Notes: a model not told the origin generated them from the sequence alone. A stretch of DNA of 64,000 nucleotides from Canibacter sp052085365 (GCA_052085365.1 JBQDFP010000008.1:34983-98982); one strand, 5' to 3'. Positions 43,224 through 53,347 are shown, numbered from the stretch's first letter. Translations and numbers: made by a program.

Positions 43224-44582
43224 ATGACAGAACCTCTTTTGCTGCCTTTAGAGCAGCCCGAAATTTCGGCAATGCATCAGGGCGTCAGCTTCCGCAGAAC
43301 TGTTCATTCCAGCGGGCTGCGCGTGCTTACCGAGAATGTCCCGGGAGCGCGCAGTGCGTCTATTGGGTTTTGGGTCCCCGTCGGGTCCCGCGATGAACAG
43401 GCTGAACATGACGGGGCACCTGCGTCACTCGGATCCACTCACTTTCTTGAACACTTGCTGTTTAAAGGAACCCCGACGCGAAACGCGTACGACATTGCTG
43501 AATCCTTCGACCGTATTGGCGCTGATCATAATGCGTTGACTGCGAAAGAATACACGTGCTATCACGCGAAAGTACGTGATGAAGACCTCCCTCACGCTCT
43601 CACAGTCCTCGCTGACATGGTATGCAGTAGTGTCATCGAGCCTGCCGAGTTTGAGATGGAACGAGGCGTGATTCTCGAAGAACTTGCGATGGCGGCAGAT
43701 GACCTCAGTGACGTCGCGCATGAGCGATTCTTTGAAGCGGTGCTTGGCAGTCACGAATTAGGCCGGCCTATCGGTGGGACGCCTGAAACAATCATGAATT
43801 CACGACGTGATGAAGTATTCGCGCATTATCACAATGAATACTCACCGTCATCACTCGTTGTTACTGCAGCGGGCGCCGTGGACCACGACCGGTTTGTAGA
43901 ACAAATCTTGGAGGCGCTTACCCGAGCAGGCGGAACTTGGAATCCGGACCATACAGCTGCTCCGAAAGCGCGACGCGATCGAACCAAAAGGGACATTACT
44001 GACGGTGTTTCTGAGGTTCTTATTCCACGTCAGAGCGAACAACTGCATGTCGTTATCGGCAGTCAAGGGTATCAGTCCGGCCATCGTAACCGGTTTGCGT
44101 TCGGACTAATGAATTCTGTGCTCGGTGGTGGCATGTCAAGCCGACTATTTCAGGAGATTCGTGAAAAACGGGGACTGGCTTACACCGCATATTCCTTTGG
44201 AGGAAGCTACTCTGACGCCGGCGTATTCGGTATGTACGCAGCATGTGCGCCTGAAAAGGCTGGTGACGTCACTGAGCTCATCCGCGCTGAACTACGTCGA
44301 CTTGCAGACACTGGAATTACCGACGAAGAACGCACGCGTTCACTCGGACAAATCGCAGGCTCTTCCGCGTTGTCACTTGAAGATTCAGACACACGAATGG
44401 GGCGACTTGCACGAGCAGAACTCGGCACAGGAGAGCTCCTTGATCTCGACAGTTCACTCGAACGGTTTGCCGACGTAACGCATGAGGAAGTGATTGCAGT
44501 CGCGCGAGATCTCGTGGAACGACCGGCGTCACTAGTTGCAGTCGGTGCTATTGAAGGCTCGACGTTGAGTCGACGTCCGTAA
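43224..44582 (+). CDS. M16 family zinc peptidase (PqqL/YmxG-like)
   Basis: 452 aa insulinase-type protease. The inverted zinc motif HFLEH is at residues 73-77 and the third ligand is the Glu in ERGVILEEL. The C-terminal half holds the inactive M16_C domain with the family segment QEIREKRGLAYTAYSF. In actinobacteria and Bacillus this gene often follows pnp, as here. Physiological substrates are not known. A small membrane protein gene follows 19 bp later, probably in the same operon. Confidence 0.9.
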   Translation: MTEPLLLPLEQPEISAMHQGVSFRRTVHSSGLRVLTENVPGARSASIGFWVPVGSRDEQAEHDGAPASLGSTHFLEHLLFKGTPTRNAYDIAESFDRIGADHNALTAKEYTCYHAKVRDEDLPHALTVLADMVCSSVIEPAEFEMERGVILEELAMAADDLSDVAHERFFEAVLGSHELGRPIGGTPETIMNSRRDEVFAHYHNEYSPSSLVVTAAGAVDHDRFVEQILEALTRAGGTWNPDHTAAPKARRDRTKRDITDGVSEVLIPRQSEQLHVVIGSQGYQSGHRNRFAFGLMNSVLGGGMSSRLFQEIREKRGLAYTAYSFGGSYSDAGVFGMYAACAPEKAGDVTELIRAELRRLADTGITDEERTRSLGQIAGSSALSLEDSDTRMGRLARAELGTGELLDLDSSLERFADVTHEEVIAVARDLVERPASLVAVGAIEGSTLSRRP

Positions 44583-44601
44583 CCAGTAGAAAGCGGTACC
44601 G

Positions 44602-45069
44602 ATGAGATCTCAACGTCGCACAGCAGTCGGAGTTGCCGTTATGGCAGTGCTGCTGGCAGCCTACATTTGCTTTGCGTTATACCGGGTCTGGATCCTTTTT
44701 CTCACCCAGAACATAGTGGGCGCGCTCATGGGCGCCGGGCTGCTCGTGCTGTCGCTCATCGCGGTATGGGCGTTATATCGTGAGCTGAAATTTGGCTACC
44801 ACGCGAACCGTCTCACGCATCGACTTGAGGACGAAAACGCGCTGCCTGAAGATGGTCTGGAAGCTAAATGGAACGGAATGCCTACTCGAGAGGACGCGAG
44901 AAGTGTGCTCCCAAAATATGAGGATGCTGTTCACACGCAACCGGACAGCTGGAAGGATTGGCAACGATTCGGGATTTTACTGCGTGCCGCTGGTCAAAAT
45001 GGGCCAGCTCGTGCTGCCATTCGGAATGCGATTAGGCTCGAGCGGGCAGACACCACACCGGACAAATAA
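44602..45069 (+). CDS. hypothetical membrane protein with TPR-like C-terminus
   Basis: 155 aa. Two adjacent membrane helices (about 8-30 and 36-58) are followed by a cytoplasmic tail. Residues 105-150 (YEDAVHTQPDSWKDW, then LLRAAGQNGPARAAIRNAIRL) resemble one or two tetratricopeptide repeats. Likely co-transcribed with the M16 protease gene. No function is known. Confidence 0.7.
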   Translation: MRSQRRTAVGVAVMAVLLAAYICFALYRVWILFLTQNIVGALMGAGLLVLSLIAVWALYRELKFGYHANRLTHRLEDENALPEDGLEAKWNGMPTREDARSVLPKYEDAVHTQPDSWKDWQRFGILLRAAGQNGPARAAIRNAIRLERADTTPDK

Positions 45070-45143
45070 TTTGCTACTCGATCACGCGGATCGTTAAATG
45101 TGCGAGGTCAATGTGAGAGAACAAATTTCAAGGAAGTGCAAGG

Positions 45144-45149
45144 TACAGT
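45144..45149 (+). promoter_or_regulatory. -10 hexamer of a probable leaderless promoter for thyA
   Basis: TACAGT followed by 6 bases and the ATG at 45156. AAGGAAG lies 19 bases upstream, too far for translation initiation. Confidence 0.55.
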
Positions 45150-45155
45150 AGACCT

Positions 45156-45956
45156 ATGACCATTGCGACTGCGTATGAGGACCTCCTTCGTGACGTATTT
45201 GAAAACGGGACGGCGAAGGGTGACCGGACAGGGACCGGAACGCGCAGCGTATTCGGGCGCCAAATTCGCTTTGACTTATCAGAGTCTTTCCCCCTCATTA
45301 CTACGAAGCGCGTCCACTTTAAATCAGTGGTGATAGAACTGCTCTGGTTCTTACGTGGTGAAGGGAACACCAGTTTTCTGAAAGCGAACGGTGTCACAAT
45401 TTGGGACGAATGGGCGGATGAGAACGGTGACCTTGGACCGGTATACGGGGTCCAGTGGAGAAATTGGCCGACACCTAACGGTGAATATATTGACCAGATT
45501 CAAACACTTGTCTCGAACCTAAAGCAGGATCCAGAATCACGCCGACACATTGTATCTGCGTGGAACGTGGGAGAGCTCGACCAGATGGCATTGGCGCCGT
45601 GTCATGCACTGTTCCAATTTTACGTTGCAGATGGAAAACTGTCGTGCCAGCTCTATCAGCGCTCTGCCGATATGTTCCTCGGCGTGCCGTTTAACATTGC
45701 GAGTTACTCACTGCTCACGCTCATGCTCGCGCAGCAGCTCGGTCTTGAACCGGGCGAATTTGTGTGGACCGGCGGTGACTGCCATATCTACGACAATCAT
45801 GTGGAGCAGGTACAAACCCAGCTTTCCCGTGAAGCATTCCCATATCCCACCATTGAAATTGCTGAGAAGCCGTCGATCTTTGATTACGACTTTGATGACT
45901 TCACACTTGTTGGTTATGAACACCATCCAGGAATCAAAGCACCGGTTGCGGTATGA
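45156..45956 (+). CDS. thyA: thymidylate synthase
   Basis: Methylates dUMP to dTMP using methylenetetrahydrofolate. 266 aa. The catalytic Cys149 is in LAPCHALFQF; the dUMP-binding QRSADMFLGVPFNIASY and the C-terminal IKAPVAV end are intact. The stop overlaps the folA start (ATGA), linking dTMP synthesis with regeneration of tetrahydrofolate. Confidence 0.97.
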   Translation: MTIATAYEDLLRDVFENGTAKGDRTGTGTRSVFGRQIRFDLSESFPLITTKRVHFKSVVIELLWFLRGEGNTSFLKANGVTIWDEWADENGDLGPVYGVQWRNWPTPNGEYIDQIQTLVSNLKQDPESRRHIVSAWNVGELDQMALAPCHALFQFYVADGKLSCQLYQRSADMFLGVPFNIASYSLLTLMLAQQLGLEPGEFVWTGGDCHIYDNHVEQVQTQLSREAFPYPTIEIAEKPSIFDYDFDDFTLVGYEHHPGIKAPVAV

Positions 45957-46501
45957 ACATCTCTCCTCACGAGTACGAGCCGCAACGGATCGGTGCGATC
46001 TGGGCTGAAGGAATTGGTGCGGGTGGTCTACCCGCTATTGGGAAAGATGGGACGATGCCTTGGCGCGTGCCCGAAGACCTTAAATGGTTTCAAACGCTGA
46101 CGAACGGTCACCCAGTTATTATGGGCCGCAAAACTTGGGAATCATTGCCCCCAAAATTTCGTCCGCTTAGTGACCGACGAAACATTGTCATCACGCGAGA
46201 CTCAGAATATGTTGCTGAAGGGGCGACTGTCGTGAATGCTCCGCAACAGGCTTTAGCTGAAGTTGCGGGAGAAATCGCTTGGCTCATGGGAGGTGGCTCA
46301 CTCTATGAAGAAATGCTGCCTCACGTTGATCTCATTGCTCGAACTCAGATTCACGTCGAAGTTCCTCAAGCGGACACCTTTGCGCCCGACCTCACGGAGC
46401 TTGAATGGGGTCGTACTTGGCAGGGGGAAGTAGAAACATCATCAAGCGGACTGCGTTATCAGTTCGAAATATTTCGGCGTATTGCCGATGCCGGAGTTTA
46501 A
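45953..46501 (+). CDS. folA: dihydrofolate reductase
   Basis: Reduces dihydrofolate, the by-product of ThyA, with NADPH. 182 aa. Visible: the substrate region MPWRVPEDLKWFQ with the catalytic acidic residue, VIMGRKTWESLP, and the NADPH loop WLMGGGSLYEEML. An N-terminal extension of about 12 residues precedes the first strand IGAIWAEG. Translationally coupled to thyA. Confidence 0.95.
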   Translation: MNISPHEYEPQRIGAIWAEGIGAGGLPAIGKDGTMPWRVPEDLKWFQTLTNGHPVIMGRKTWESLPPKFRPLSDRRNIVITRDSEYVAEGATVVNAPQQALAEVAGEIAWLMGGGSLYEEMLPHVDLIARTQIHVEVPQADTFAPDLTELEWGRTWQGEVETSSSGLRYQFEIFRRIADAGV

Positions 46502-46526
46502 CTCGGCTTATCTGCCAGGAGGTTTT

Positions 46527-48203
46527 GTGTTTCACACACCAGTTGATCCACCCATGCTGCAAGAAGACACGTTGCGCGTCACCCCGCTCGGGGGCTTGGG
46601 TGAAGTCGGCCGCAATATGACGGTGTTCGAGATTAACGGCAAACTTCTTGTTGTTGATTGCGGTGTGCTGTTTCCAGAAACATTCCAGCCGGGTGTCGAT
46701 CTAATTTTGCCGGATATTACTCAGCTCGAAGAACGTATGGACGATATCGTTGCGGTGGTGCTGACGCACGGACACGAAGATCACATTGGCGGCGTCCCGT
46801 ACCTGCTTAAACAACGTGAAGACATTCCACTGATCGGTTCTGAACTGACGCTTGCGTTTATTGCTGCGAAATGTAAAGAACACCGTCTCAGCCCGAAAAT
46901 GCAGGTGGTTGCTGAAGGCGAAACGAGCAAGGTTGGGCCATTTGACCTTGAGTTTGTTGCCGTCAACCACTCCATCCCGGGCGCGCTCGCAGTAGCTATT
47001 TCTACGGTTGCGGGAACTGTGCTTGCCACTGGTGACTTTAAAATGGATCAGCTCCCACTCGACGGTCGTATCACCGACCTTCGTGCGTTCGCTCGCCTGG
47101 GCGAAGCAGGAGTTGACCTTTTCATGACAGATAGCACCAACGCTGATGTGCCTGGCTTCACACCTCTTGAAAAAGACATCGGTCCTGTGCTTGAACAGGT
47201 CATTGAGAAAACTCCGGGGAAGGTTATCGTTGCGAGCTTCTCAAGCCATGTGCATCGCGTACAACAGGTGCTAGACGCAGCAAATGCATGCGGTCGAAAA
47301 GTGGTTCTGCTGGGCCGCTCAATGGTCCGAAATATGGGAATCGCTTCAGATCTTGGCTATCTCGACGCACCTGACGATGTCATTGTCACCCAGAAAATGG
47401 CTGACCAAATTCCTGACGAACATCTTGTATACATGTCTACCGGCTCACAGGGCGAACCCATGGCGGTCCTTAGCCGGATGGCAAACCGGGAACATAAAGT
47501 TGAGCTCGGCGAAGACGACACCGTTATTCTTGCTTCAAGCCTCATTCCAGGCAACGAAAATGCAGTCTTCCGAGTTATAGATGGCCTCATGAAGCTCGGT
47601 GCCAAAGTAGTGCACAAAGGCAATGCAAAAGTTCACGTGTCCGGTCACGCAGCAGCAGGGGAACTCCTTTACTGCTACAACATTGTTCGAGCAAAAAATG
47701 TTATGCCTATCCACGGTGAATACCGCCACCTCATCGCCAACGCTAAACTTGCGATCGAAACAGGGCTGCCCCAAGAACGAGCAATTATTGGTCAAAACGG
47801 TACCGTCGTAGACCTACGTGATGGTGACGTGACCACAGTCGGTCAGCTCGACGTAGGCTCACTCTACGTTGATGGGTCAAGCGTGGGACAAATCACAGAC
47901 GCTGACCTGAAAGATCGACGCGTGCTCGGAGAAGAAGGTTTTATCTCTGTCATTACAGTTATTTCCAGCAGCGATGGCCGTCTAGTTTCGGGACCAGAGA
48001 TCCACGCAAAGGGTGTGGCCGAAAGCGACCATGTATTTGATTCGATCAAGCCAAAGGTTGCCGCTGCGCTGAAAGAAGCTGTGGCGAATGGGACGCGCGA
48101 CCAACACCAGCTTCAGCAGGTTGTACGCCGCACAATAGGCCGTTGGGTCGGAACGAAACTCCGTCGCCGCGCCATGATTGTGCCGGTTGTCGTAGAGGTA
48201 TAA
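46527..48203 (+). CDS. rnj: ribonuclease J
   Basis: Metallo-beta-lactamase/beta-CASP nuclease with endo- and 5'-3' exoribonuclease activity in mRNA decay and rRNA processing. 558 aa. Zinc motif HGHEDH at 81-86, beta-CASP motif region SSHVHRVQQ and GHAAAGEL, and a C-terminal oligomerisation domain. GTG at 46527 is chosen because AGGAGG lies at 46517-46522; starts upstream would overlap folA and are not needed for the fold. Confidence 0.93.
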   Translation: MFHTPVDPPMLQEDTLRVTPLGGLGEVGRNMTVFEINGKLLVVDCGVLFPETFQPGVDLILPDITQLEERMDDIVAVVLTHGHEDHIGGVPYLLKQREDIPLIGSELTLAFIAAKCKEHRLSPKMQVVAEGETSKVGPFDLEFVAVNHSIPGALAVAISTVAGTVLATGDFKMDQLPLDGRITDLRAFARLGEAGVDLFMTDSTNADVPGFTPLEKDIGPVLEQVIEKTPGKVIVASFSSHVHRVQQVLDAANACGRKVVLLGRSMVRNMGIASDLGYLDAPDDVIVTQKMADQIPDEHLVYMSTGSQGEPMAVLSRMANREHKVELGEDDTVILASSLIPGNENAVFRVIDGLMKLGAKVVHKGNAKVHVSGHAAAGELLYCYNIVRAKNVMPIHGEYRHLIANAKLAIETGLPQERAIIGQNGTVVDLRDGDVTTVGQLDVGSLYVDGSSVGQITDADLKDRRVLGEEGFISVITVISSSDGRLVSGPEIHAKGVAESDHVFDSIKPKVAAALKEAVANGTRDQHQLQQVVRRTIGRWVGTKLRRRAMIVPVVVEV

Positions 48204-48208
48204 CGAAT

Positions 48209-49816
48209 ATGGCGTCAAGTATCGCGCGTGCAAGCGCGGTCATGGCTACCGGCACGATCGTTTCTCGTGTCCTCGGCTTCATTAAAGCGATTCTGTTGAT
48301 TCAAGCGATCGGCCAAACAGCATCGCTGTCAGCGGACGCGTTCGCAAACGGTAATGCGTTGCCGAATATGCTGTACTACGTTGTGCTCGGCGGCATGCTT
48401 CAAGCGGTGCTCGTCCCTCAGATTGTTGCGGCGAGCAAAGGGGCCGATGGTGGGGCCGGTTACATTAACAAAATTCTGACACTCATCAGTGTCGGAATGC
48501 TGGTCATCACTGCTCTCTCCGTGATCGCTGCACCGTGGCTGGTACGCATGCTTGCGGTGACTTGGACTCATGATCAGCTAGCGCTGGCAACTGCCTTCGC
48601 CTATTGGTGCTTACCGCAAATCTTTTTCTACGGATTGTACTCAGTGCTCGGCGAAGTATTGAATGCGCGCAGTGTCTTTGGCCCGTTCACCTGGGCACCG
48701 GTGCTTAATAATGTGATCGCAATTATTGGATTGCTCTTGTTCATCGTGTTCTTTGGCGCCGACCCCTCAGGTGAGCGAGGCGTGACCGAATGGACTCCCG
48801 GGGGAATCGCGCTACTTGCCGGAAGCGCCACGGCTGGTATTGTCGCGCAGGCATTGATTTTGTTTGTTTCATGGCGGCGCGCAGGCATACATTTCAAACC
48901 AGACTTTAAATGGCGTGGGATGGGGCTCGGCAAGACCGTCAAACTTGCAGGTTGGGCGCTCGCAACGGTTCTGGTGCTACAGGTCAGCACGCTGATCACA
49001 ACAAACATTGTGAATACTGCTTCGGGTGAAGGCCCGGCGCAGCTTGCGGTGCAAAATGCATGGCTTGTCTTCACCCTTCCCCATTCAGTGCTCGCTGTCT
49101 CAATCGCCACTGCGTACTTCACACGCTTAAGTGAAGCTGGGCAAACAGGCAATAAAGAAGGCTTCCGTAAGGAATTTATTGCATCCACACGTGTCATCAT
49201 GCTTGTGATGCTCATGGCGTCTGCCGTGCTTCTCGCGATTGCGCGCTACGCGAGCCACGTCATGCAGGTGGGTGCCACGACGGAACAGATTGATCTGTTC
49301 ATGTTCTTGATTCAGGCGTATGTTATTGGGCTCGCAGCCTACAGCCTCATGTTTGTGCTCAACCGTGCATTCTTCGCTCTGTCAGATACCCGCACCCCTT
49401 TTGTGCTCCAGGTGTTGTTGGTCGTCGTTGAAGTGGTGCTTATGGTGCCATGCTTGTGGCTTCCAAAGGAATACACTGCAACTGGCGTTGCTTTGGCAAC
49501 TTCAATCGCAACAATCTCAAACGTGATTATCGCGTTCTGGCTGTTGAAGAGAAAAGTCGGCGATATTGGGCTGAGTCAAATCCTTATGAGTTTACTGAGA
49601 ATGGTTCCGGCCACTGTAGCTTCGGCGATTCTCGGCGTGGTTTTGGTTATTTTCTTCCAGCGCACGTTCCCCGGGGAGCATGTGCTTGTCGATATCGGAT
49701 TAGCCGTTGTTGTAGCTGGAATTGTAGCGGCGGTCTTCTTCGCGGTAATGGCAGTCATGCGGGCACCGGAAATCTCCGTGATCAAAACGCTTGTGGCCCA
49801 GCGTCTGAAACGGTAG
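48209..49816 (+). CDS. MurJ/MviN-family lipid II flippase
   Basis: 535 aa with about 14 membrane helices of the MOP superfamily. Family segments: the first-helix ASAVMATGTIVSRVLGFIKA landmark, FANGNALPNMLYYVVLGGMLQAVLVP landmark with the conserved NxLPN-type loop, and FVLNRAFFALSDTRTPF. Such proteins flip lipid-linked peptidoglycan precursor across the membrane. The ATG starts 6 bp after rnj. Actinobacteria usually carry the main murJ near the origin, so this may be a second copy or a relocated one. No C-terminal kinase-like extension as in mycobacterial MviN. Confidence 0.85.
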   Translation: MASSIARASAVMATGTIVSRVLGFIKAILLIQAIGQTASLSADAFANGNALPNMLYYVVLGGMLQAVLVPQIVAASKGADGGAGYINKILTLISVGMLVITALSVIAAPWLVRMLAVTWTHDQLALATAFAYWCLPQIFFYGLYSVLGEVLNARSVFGPFTWAPVLNNVIAIIGLLLFIVFFGADPSGERGVTEWTPGGIALLAGSATAGIVAQALILFVSWRRAGIHFKPDFKWRGMGLGKTVKLAGWALATVLVLQVSTLITTNIVNTASGEGPAQLAVQNAWLVFTLPHSVLAVSIATAYFTRLSEAGQTGNKEGFRKEFIASTRVIMLVMLMASAVLLAIARYASHVMQVGATTEQIDLFMFLIQAYVIGLAAYSLMFVLNRAFFALSDTRTPFVLQVLLVVVEVVLMVPCLWLPKEYTATGVALATSIATISNVIIAFWLLKRKVGDIGLSQILMSLLRMVPATVASAILGVVLVIFFQRTFPGEHVLVDIGLAVVVAGIVAAVFFAVMAVMRAPEISVIKTLVAQRLKR

Positions 49817-49883
49817 ATGCCTGTATTTGCGCGACTTTCTCGGCGCGCCGGGCCGGTTTCGCAGCTATGTCACCGGTGAAACG

Positions 49884-49889
49884 TACCCT
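49884..49889 (+). promoter_or_regulatory. -10-like hexamer for a leaderless ftsK start
   Basis: TACCCT ends 7 bases before the ATG at 49897, which matches the usual N-terminus of FtsK in this group. AGAGG lies between but is only 2 bases from the ATG. Confidence 0.4.
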
Positions 49890-49896
49890 AGAGGCC

Positions 49897-52737
49897 ATGG
49901 CTAAGACCACGTCACAACGCGCGAGTTCACGCGGAGCGAAGGCTCGTGGAAAGAACACCACGAGTAATGCGACTGCGCGCACGAAAAAGCTCCCGGTTGA
50001 AGAAGAGACCCAGGGAGTTTTAGCGCGCGCGTGGTTTGGAACGGCTCACGGTATTGGAGCGGTCGCAAGATCATTCCGGGCAGAACCCCTTGACCCTGCA
50101 GATCGGCGGGACAGTCTTCCCTTTGTGCTTTTCTTGCTCGGTGTCGCAGGTATTGTCGTCGAGTGGTTCTTCATCGGTCAGCCTGTTGCTGAACAGCTTC
50201 ACGCTTGGACTTTTGGTGGGCTCTTCGGACACGTCGCATTCGGACTTCCCGTAGTCATGATGGTGTTCTCGATGTGGCTGTTTAATAGCCCTTCGAGTGT
50301 GAACGATAATCGGCGTATCGCTATTGGTATTGCGATACTCGTGTGTTCAGCAGCAGCGCTCTGCCATATTTTTGATGGACGTCCGACGCCTCAGGATGGC
50401 ATGCCAACGCTTGCTGGTTCCGGTGGTCTTTTTGGGTGGGTGTTTGGTGAACCGCTTGCGCTGGTGCACGTGTGGCTTGCTGCGCCTCTGCATATGTTGC
50501 TGATTGCGCTCTCGCTCCTAATTATTACGAAGACCCCTCCCGCGCGAATCGGCTCACGTATCGCGCAAGCGTATCGATACTTGTTTGGTGAAGCGCCTAC
50601 ATCCGATAGTGAAGCCCGAACAAATGAACCTGAGACGAAAGTCTTAGAGGATGCTCCCGAACCGCAAACGAAGAAGCGCCGTCGTCGCGGCGAGACGGTG
50701 CTGTTTGACGCTGAAGAGCTCAGTGATGATGGACAGATTCCTACCGACCAGCTGCCCTGGTGGCGTCGCAATGATTCTGGGCGTGAATCTGACCCTGATT
50801 TTCAAGCGCCAGACACGGGTCTGTTGTCGGGAGGCGACAGTGACACTCAGCGGCAGAAAGCGTTTGATTCCGCGCTCGAACCAGATCCCAACGAGAGTAT
50901 TCAGTCCTCGCTTGACGCGGCAGAAGCCGCGTTAGCGCGTCATAACCTGTCGCCGGCATCAGGGTTGACCGATGATTCGCTCGAAGCCGATGGGCCCAGT
51001 CACGATAGCCCAGTCCTGGTCACTGACGATAATCCTCAAGACGACCGCAAATTCTCGGTAGCTCCTGAACACCAGCCGGAATTGCAATACTCACTGCCTG
51101 ATACAGGCACGCTTGTTGCTGGTGCTGCGCCCGCGGAACACTCAGAAGCGAACGATGAGATCATGCACGCGATCAACGAGGTTTTTGAACAGTTTAAAGT
51201 TGAAGCGAAAGTTACCGGGTTCTCGCGTGGGCCAACAGTTACCCAGTACGAGGTTGCTGTCGGGCCGGGTGTCAAAGTTGAGCGCGTGACCGCACTGTCT
51301 AAAAATATTTCGTATGCGGTTGCCTCCAACCAGGTCAACATTTTGTCGCCCATTCCCGGTAAGAAAGCGATCGGCATTGAGATACCGAACCGCGACCGTG
51401 AAAATGTTGCCCTTGGCGACGTCCTCCGTTCGGCGAAGGCGAAGCGATCCACCCACCCGCTCACCATTGGAGTTGGCAAAGACGTCGAAGGCGGGTTTGT
51501 TGTCGCGAACCTCGCAAAGATGCCACACCTGCTCGTAGCTGGTTCAACTGGTTCAGGTAAATCAAGTTTCATTAACTCGATGATCACCAGTTTGTTGATG
51601 CGTTCGACTCCGGCTGATGTTCGAATGGTTTTGGTGGATCCCAAACGGGTGGAACTCACCAACTATCAAGGTGTACCGCACCTTATTACGCCCATCATCA
51701 CGAACCCCAAGAAAGCCGCTGAGGCGTTGCAGTGGGTCGTGAAAGAAATGGACATGAGGTACGACGATCTGCAAAGTTTCGGTTTCCGGCACATTGATGA
51801 CTTCAACCAAGCCGTACGTGAAGATAAAATCGTCTTGCCAGAGGGCAGTGAACGCAAGCTCAAGCCGTATCCATACCTGCTTGTCGTAGTTGACGAGCTT
51901 GCGGACTTGATGCTGGTTGCACCGCGTGATGTTGAAGACTCAATCGTGCGAATCACGCAACTTGCACGAGCAGCGGGAATCCACCTTGTTCTGGCTACAC
52001 AGCGTCCATCAGTCGACGTCGTCACCGGTTTGATTAAAGCGAACGTTCCAAGCCGTCTCGCGTTTGCAGTTGCCTCTGTAACTGACTCGCGTGTCATCCT
52101 GGACCAACCGGGCGCCGATAAGCTCATTGGCCAAGGAGATGGCCTCTTTCTGCCAATGGGTGCCGGTCATCCGCTTCGCGTGCAGGGTGCATGGGTTACC
52201 GAAGCCGAAATTCAACGGGTCGTCGATCATGTGAAGCAGCAGGCGCGCCCCGAATATCGGAAAGATATTGAGGCGGTCACCGAGAAGAAGGAAATCGACG
52301 CCGATATTGGTGACGATCTTGAAGTGCTTCTTGCGGCAGTTGAGCTCGTGGTTTCATCACAGTTCGGCTCAACGTCCATGCTGCAACGTAAGCTTCGCGT
52401 CGGCTTCGCAAAAGCTGGCCGTCTTATGGACCTTATGGAGTCCCGTGACATCGTCGGTCCTTCAGAAGGGTCTAAAGCGCGTGACGTGCTTGTTTCACCT
52501 GAACAGTTACCTGAAATTCTCGCCCAGCTTAAAGGCGAGGAACCACCAACCCCGACACCTGCACCGAGTCAGGCGCCACTGCAATCGCAAGCACGAGGCG
52601 CTGCAGACGCTGAAACAACAGTTTTGGATCCTTCAGGTTCACGTTATGACGATCCGCTCAGCAGAAAAGAGACTTCTCTGGAAGAAGTAGATGCTGAAGA
52701 TAGTGAAGATGCCTGGCAGCTCACCGGGCGTGACTAG
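49897..52737 (+). CDS. ftsK: DNA translocase FtsK
   Basis: Septum-anchored ATPase that pumps chromosome ends during division. 946 aa from the ATG at 49897. Order: a basic N-terminus, four or five membrane helices (about 75-210), a variable acidic linker, then the motor with Walker A AGSTGSGKSS near residue 548 and Walker B VVVDELADLM, and the C-terminal gamma DNA-recognition domain (SQFGSTSMLQRKLRVGFAKAG landmark). The long upstream open frame is not conserved. pgsA begins 13 bp after the stop. Confidence 0.94.
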   Translation: MAKTTSQRASSRGAKARGKNTTSNATARTKKLPVEEETQGVLARAWFGTAHGIGAVARSFRAEPLDPADRRDSLPFVLFLLGVAGIVVEWFFIGQPVAEQLHAWTFGGLFGHVAFGLPVVMMVFSMWLFNSPSSVNDNRRIAIGIAILVCSAAALCHIFDGRPTPQDGMPTLAGSGGLFGWVFGEPLALVHVWLAAPLHMLLIALSLLIITKTPPARIGSRIAQAYRYLFGEAPTSDSEARTNEPETKVLEDAPEPQTKKRRRRGETVLFDAEELSDDGQIPTDQLPWWRRNDSGRESDPDFQAPDTGLLSGGDSDTQRQKAFDSALEPDPNESIQSSLDAAEAALARHNLSPASGLTDDSLEADGPSHDSPVLVTDDNPQDDRKFSVAPEHQPELQYSLPDTGTLVAGAAPAEHSEANDEIMHAINEVFEQFKVEAKVTGFSRGPTVTQYEVAVGPGVKVERVTALSKNISYAVASNQVNILSPIPGKKAIGIEIPNRDRENVALGDVLRSAKAKRSTHPLTIGVGKDVEGGFVVANLAKMPHLLVAGSTGSGKSSFINSMITSLLMRSTPADVRMVLVDPKRVELTNYQGVPHLITPIITNPKKAAEALQWVVKEMDMRYDDLQSFGFRHIDDFNQAVREDKIVLPEGSERKLKPYPYLLVVVDELADLMLVAPRDVEDSIVRITQLARAAGIHLVLATQRPSVDVVTGLIKANVPSRLAFAVASVTDSRVILDQPGADKLIGQGDGLFLPMGAGHPLRVQGAWVTEAEIQRVVDHVKQQARPEYRKDIEAVTEKKEIDADIGDDLEVLLAAVELVVSSQFGSTSMLQRKLRVGFAKAGRLMDLMESRDIVGPSEGSKARDVLVSPEQLPEILAQLKGEEPPTPTPAPSQAPLQSQARGAADAETTVLDPSGSRYDDPLSRKETSLEEVDAEDSEDAWQLTGRD

Positions 52738-52750
52738 TAGGGGACAGACT

Positions 52751-53347
52751 GTGCCATCAAATTCAGGTTCAGCGCAACCGAGCCCGTGGAACCTACCGAA
52801 TTTCATCACGCTCGCACGTATTGTCGCCACACCGTTTTTTGTGTGGATGTTACTTGCGGATGGTGGTGCAAATGAGCCACTTCGATGGTGGGCTGGACTC
52901 TTCTTTATTGTCGCGATGCTCAGCGACGCGTATGACGGCTATTTGGCGCGCTCGCGTAACTTGATAACGAACCTTGGAAAGCTTCTTGACCCGATCGCAG
53001 ATAAATTTCTGATCGGGAGTGCACTGGTCGCACTATCGGTATTGGGTGAGCTGCCCTGGTGGGTGACAATTGTTGTGTTAGTTCGAGAAGTCGGGATCAC
53101 GATTCACCGACTCGTCGAAGCGCAAACTGTTGTTGTGGCAGCAGCGTGGATGGGCAAACTTAAGACGATTGCGCAGTCGGTTGCAATACCGTTTGCACTT
53201 TTCCCGTTTGCGCAGGTTGTGGGCGACTGGGTTATTTGGGTCAACATTGTCACAATGACGATTGCTGTCGTTATGACTCTTCTCAGCGGCCTCGATTACG
53301 TTGTGAACTTCATGAAATTTCGTCGACAGCAGGCAAACAATAAATAG
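52751..53347 (+). CDS. pgsA: CDP-diacylglycerol-glycerol-3-phosphate 3-phosphatidyltransferase
   Basis: Membrane enzyme of phosphatidylglycerol synthesis. 198 aa with about six helices. The CDP-alcohol phosphotransferase motif is complete: Asp59, Asp62, Gly63, Ala66-Arg67, Gly76, Asp80, Asp84. The GTG at 52751 follows AGGGG by 7 bases and ftsK by 13 bp. Directly followed by cinA. Confidence 0.94.
   Translation: MPSNSGSAQPSPWNLPNFITLARIVATPFFVWMLLADGGANEPLRWWAGLFFIVAMLSDAYDGYLARSRNLITNLGKLLDPIADKFLIGSALVALSVLGELPWWVTIVVLVREVGITIHRLVEAQTVVVAAAWMGKLKTIAQSVAIPFALFPFAQVVGDWVIWVNIVTMTIAVVMTLLSGLDYVVNFMKFRRQQANNK

Noticed and set aside
49450..49896. Long N-terminal extension of ftsK (open frame from 49450)
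   Set aside because: It is the out-of-frame shadow of murJ; family N-termini start near 49897 and a promoter-like box sits there.
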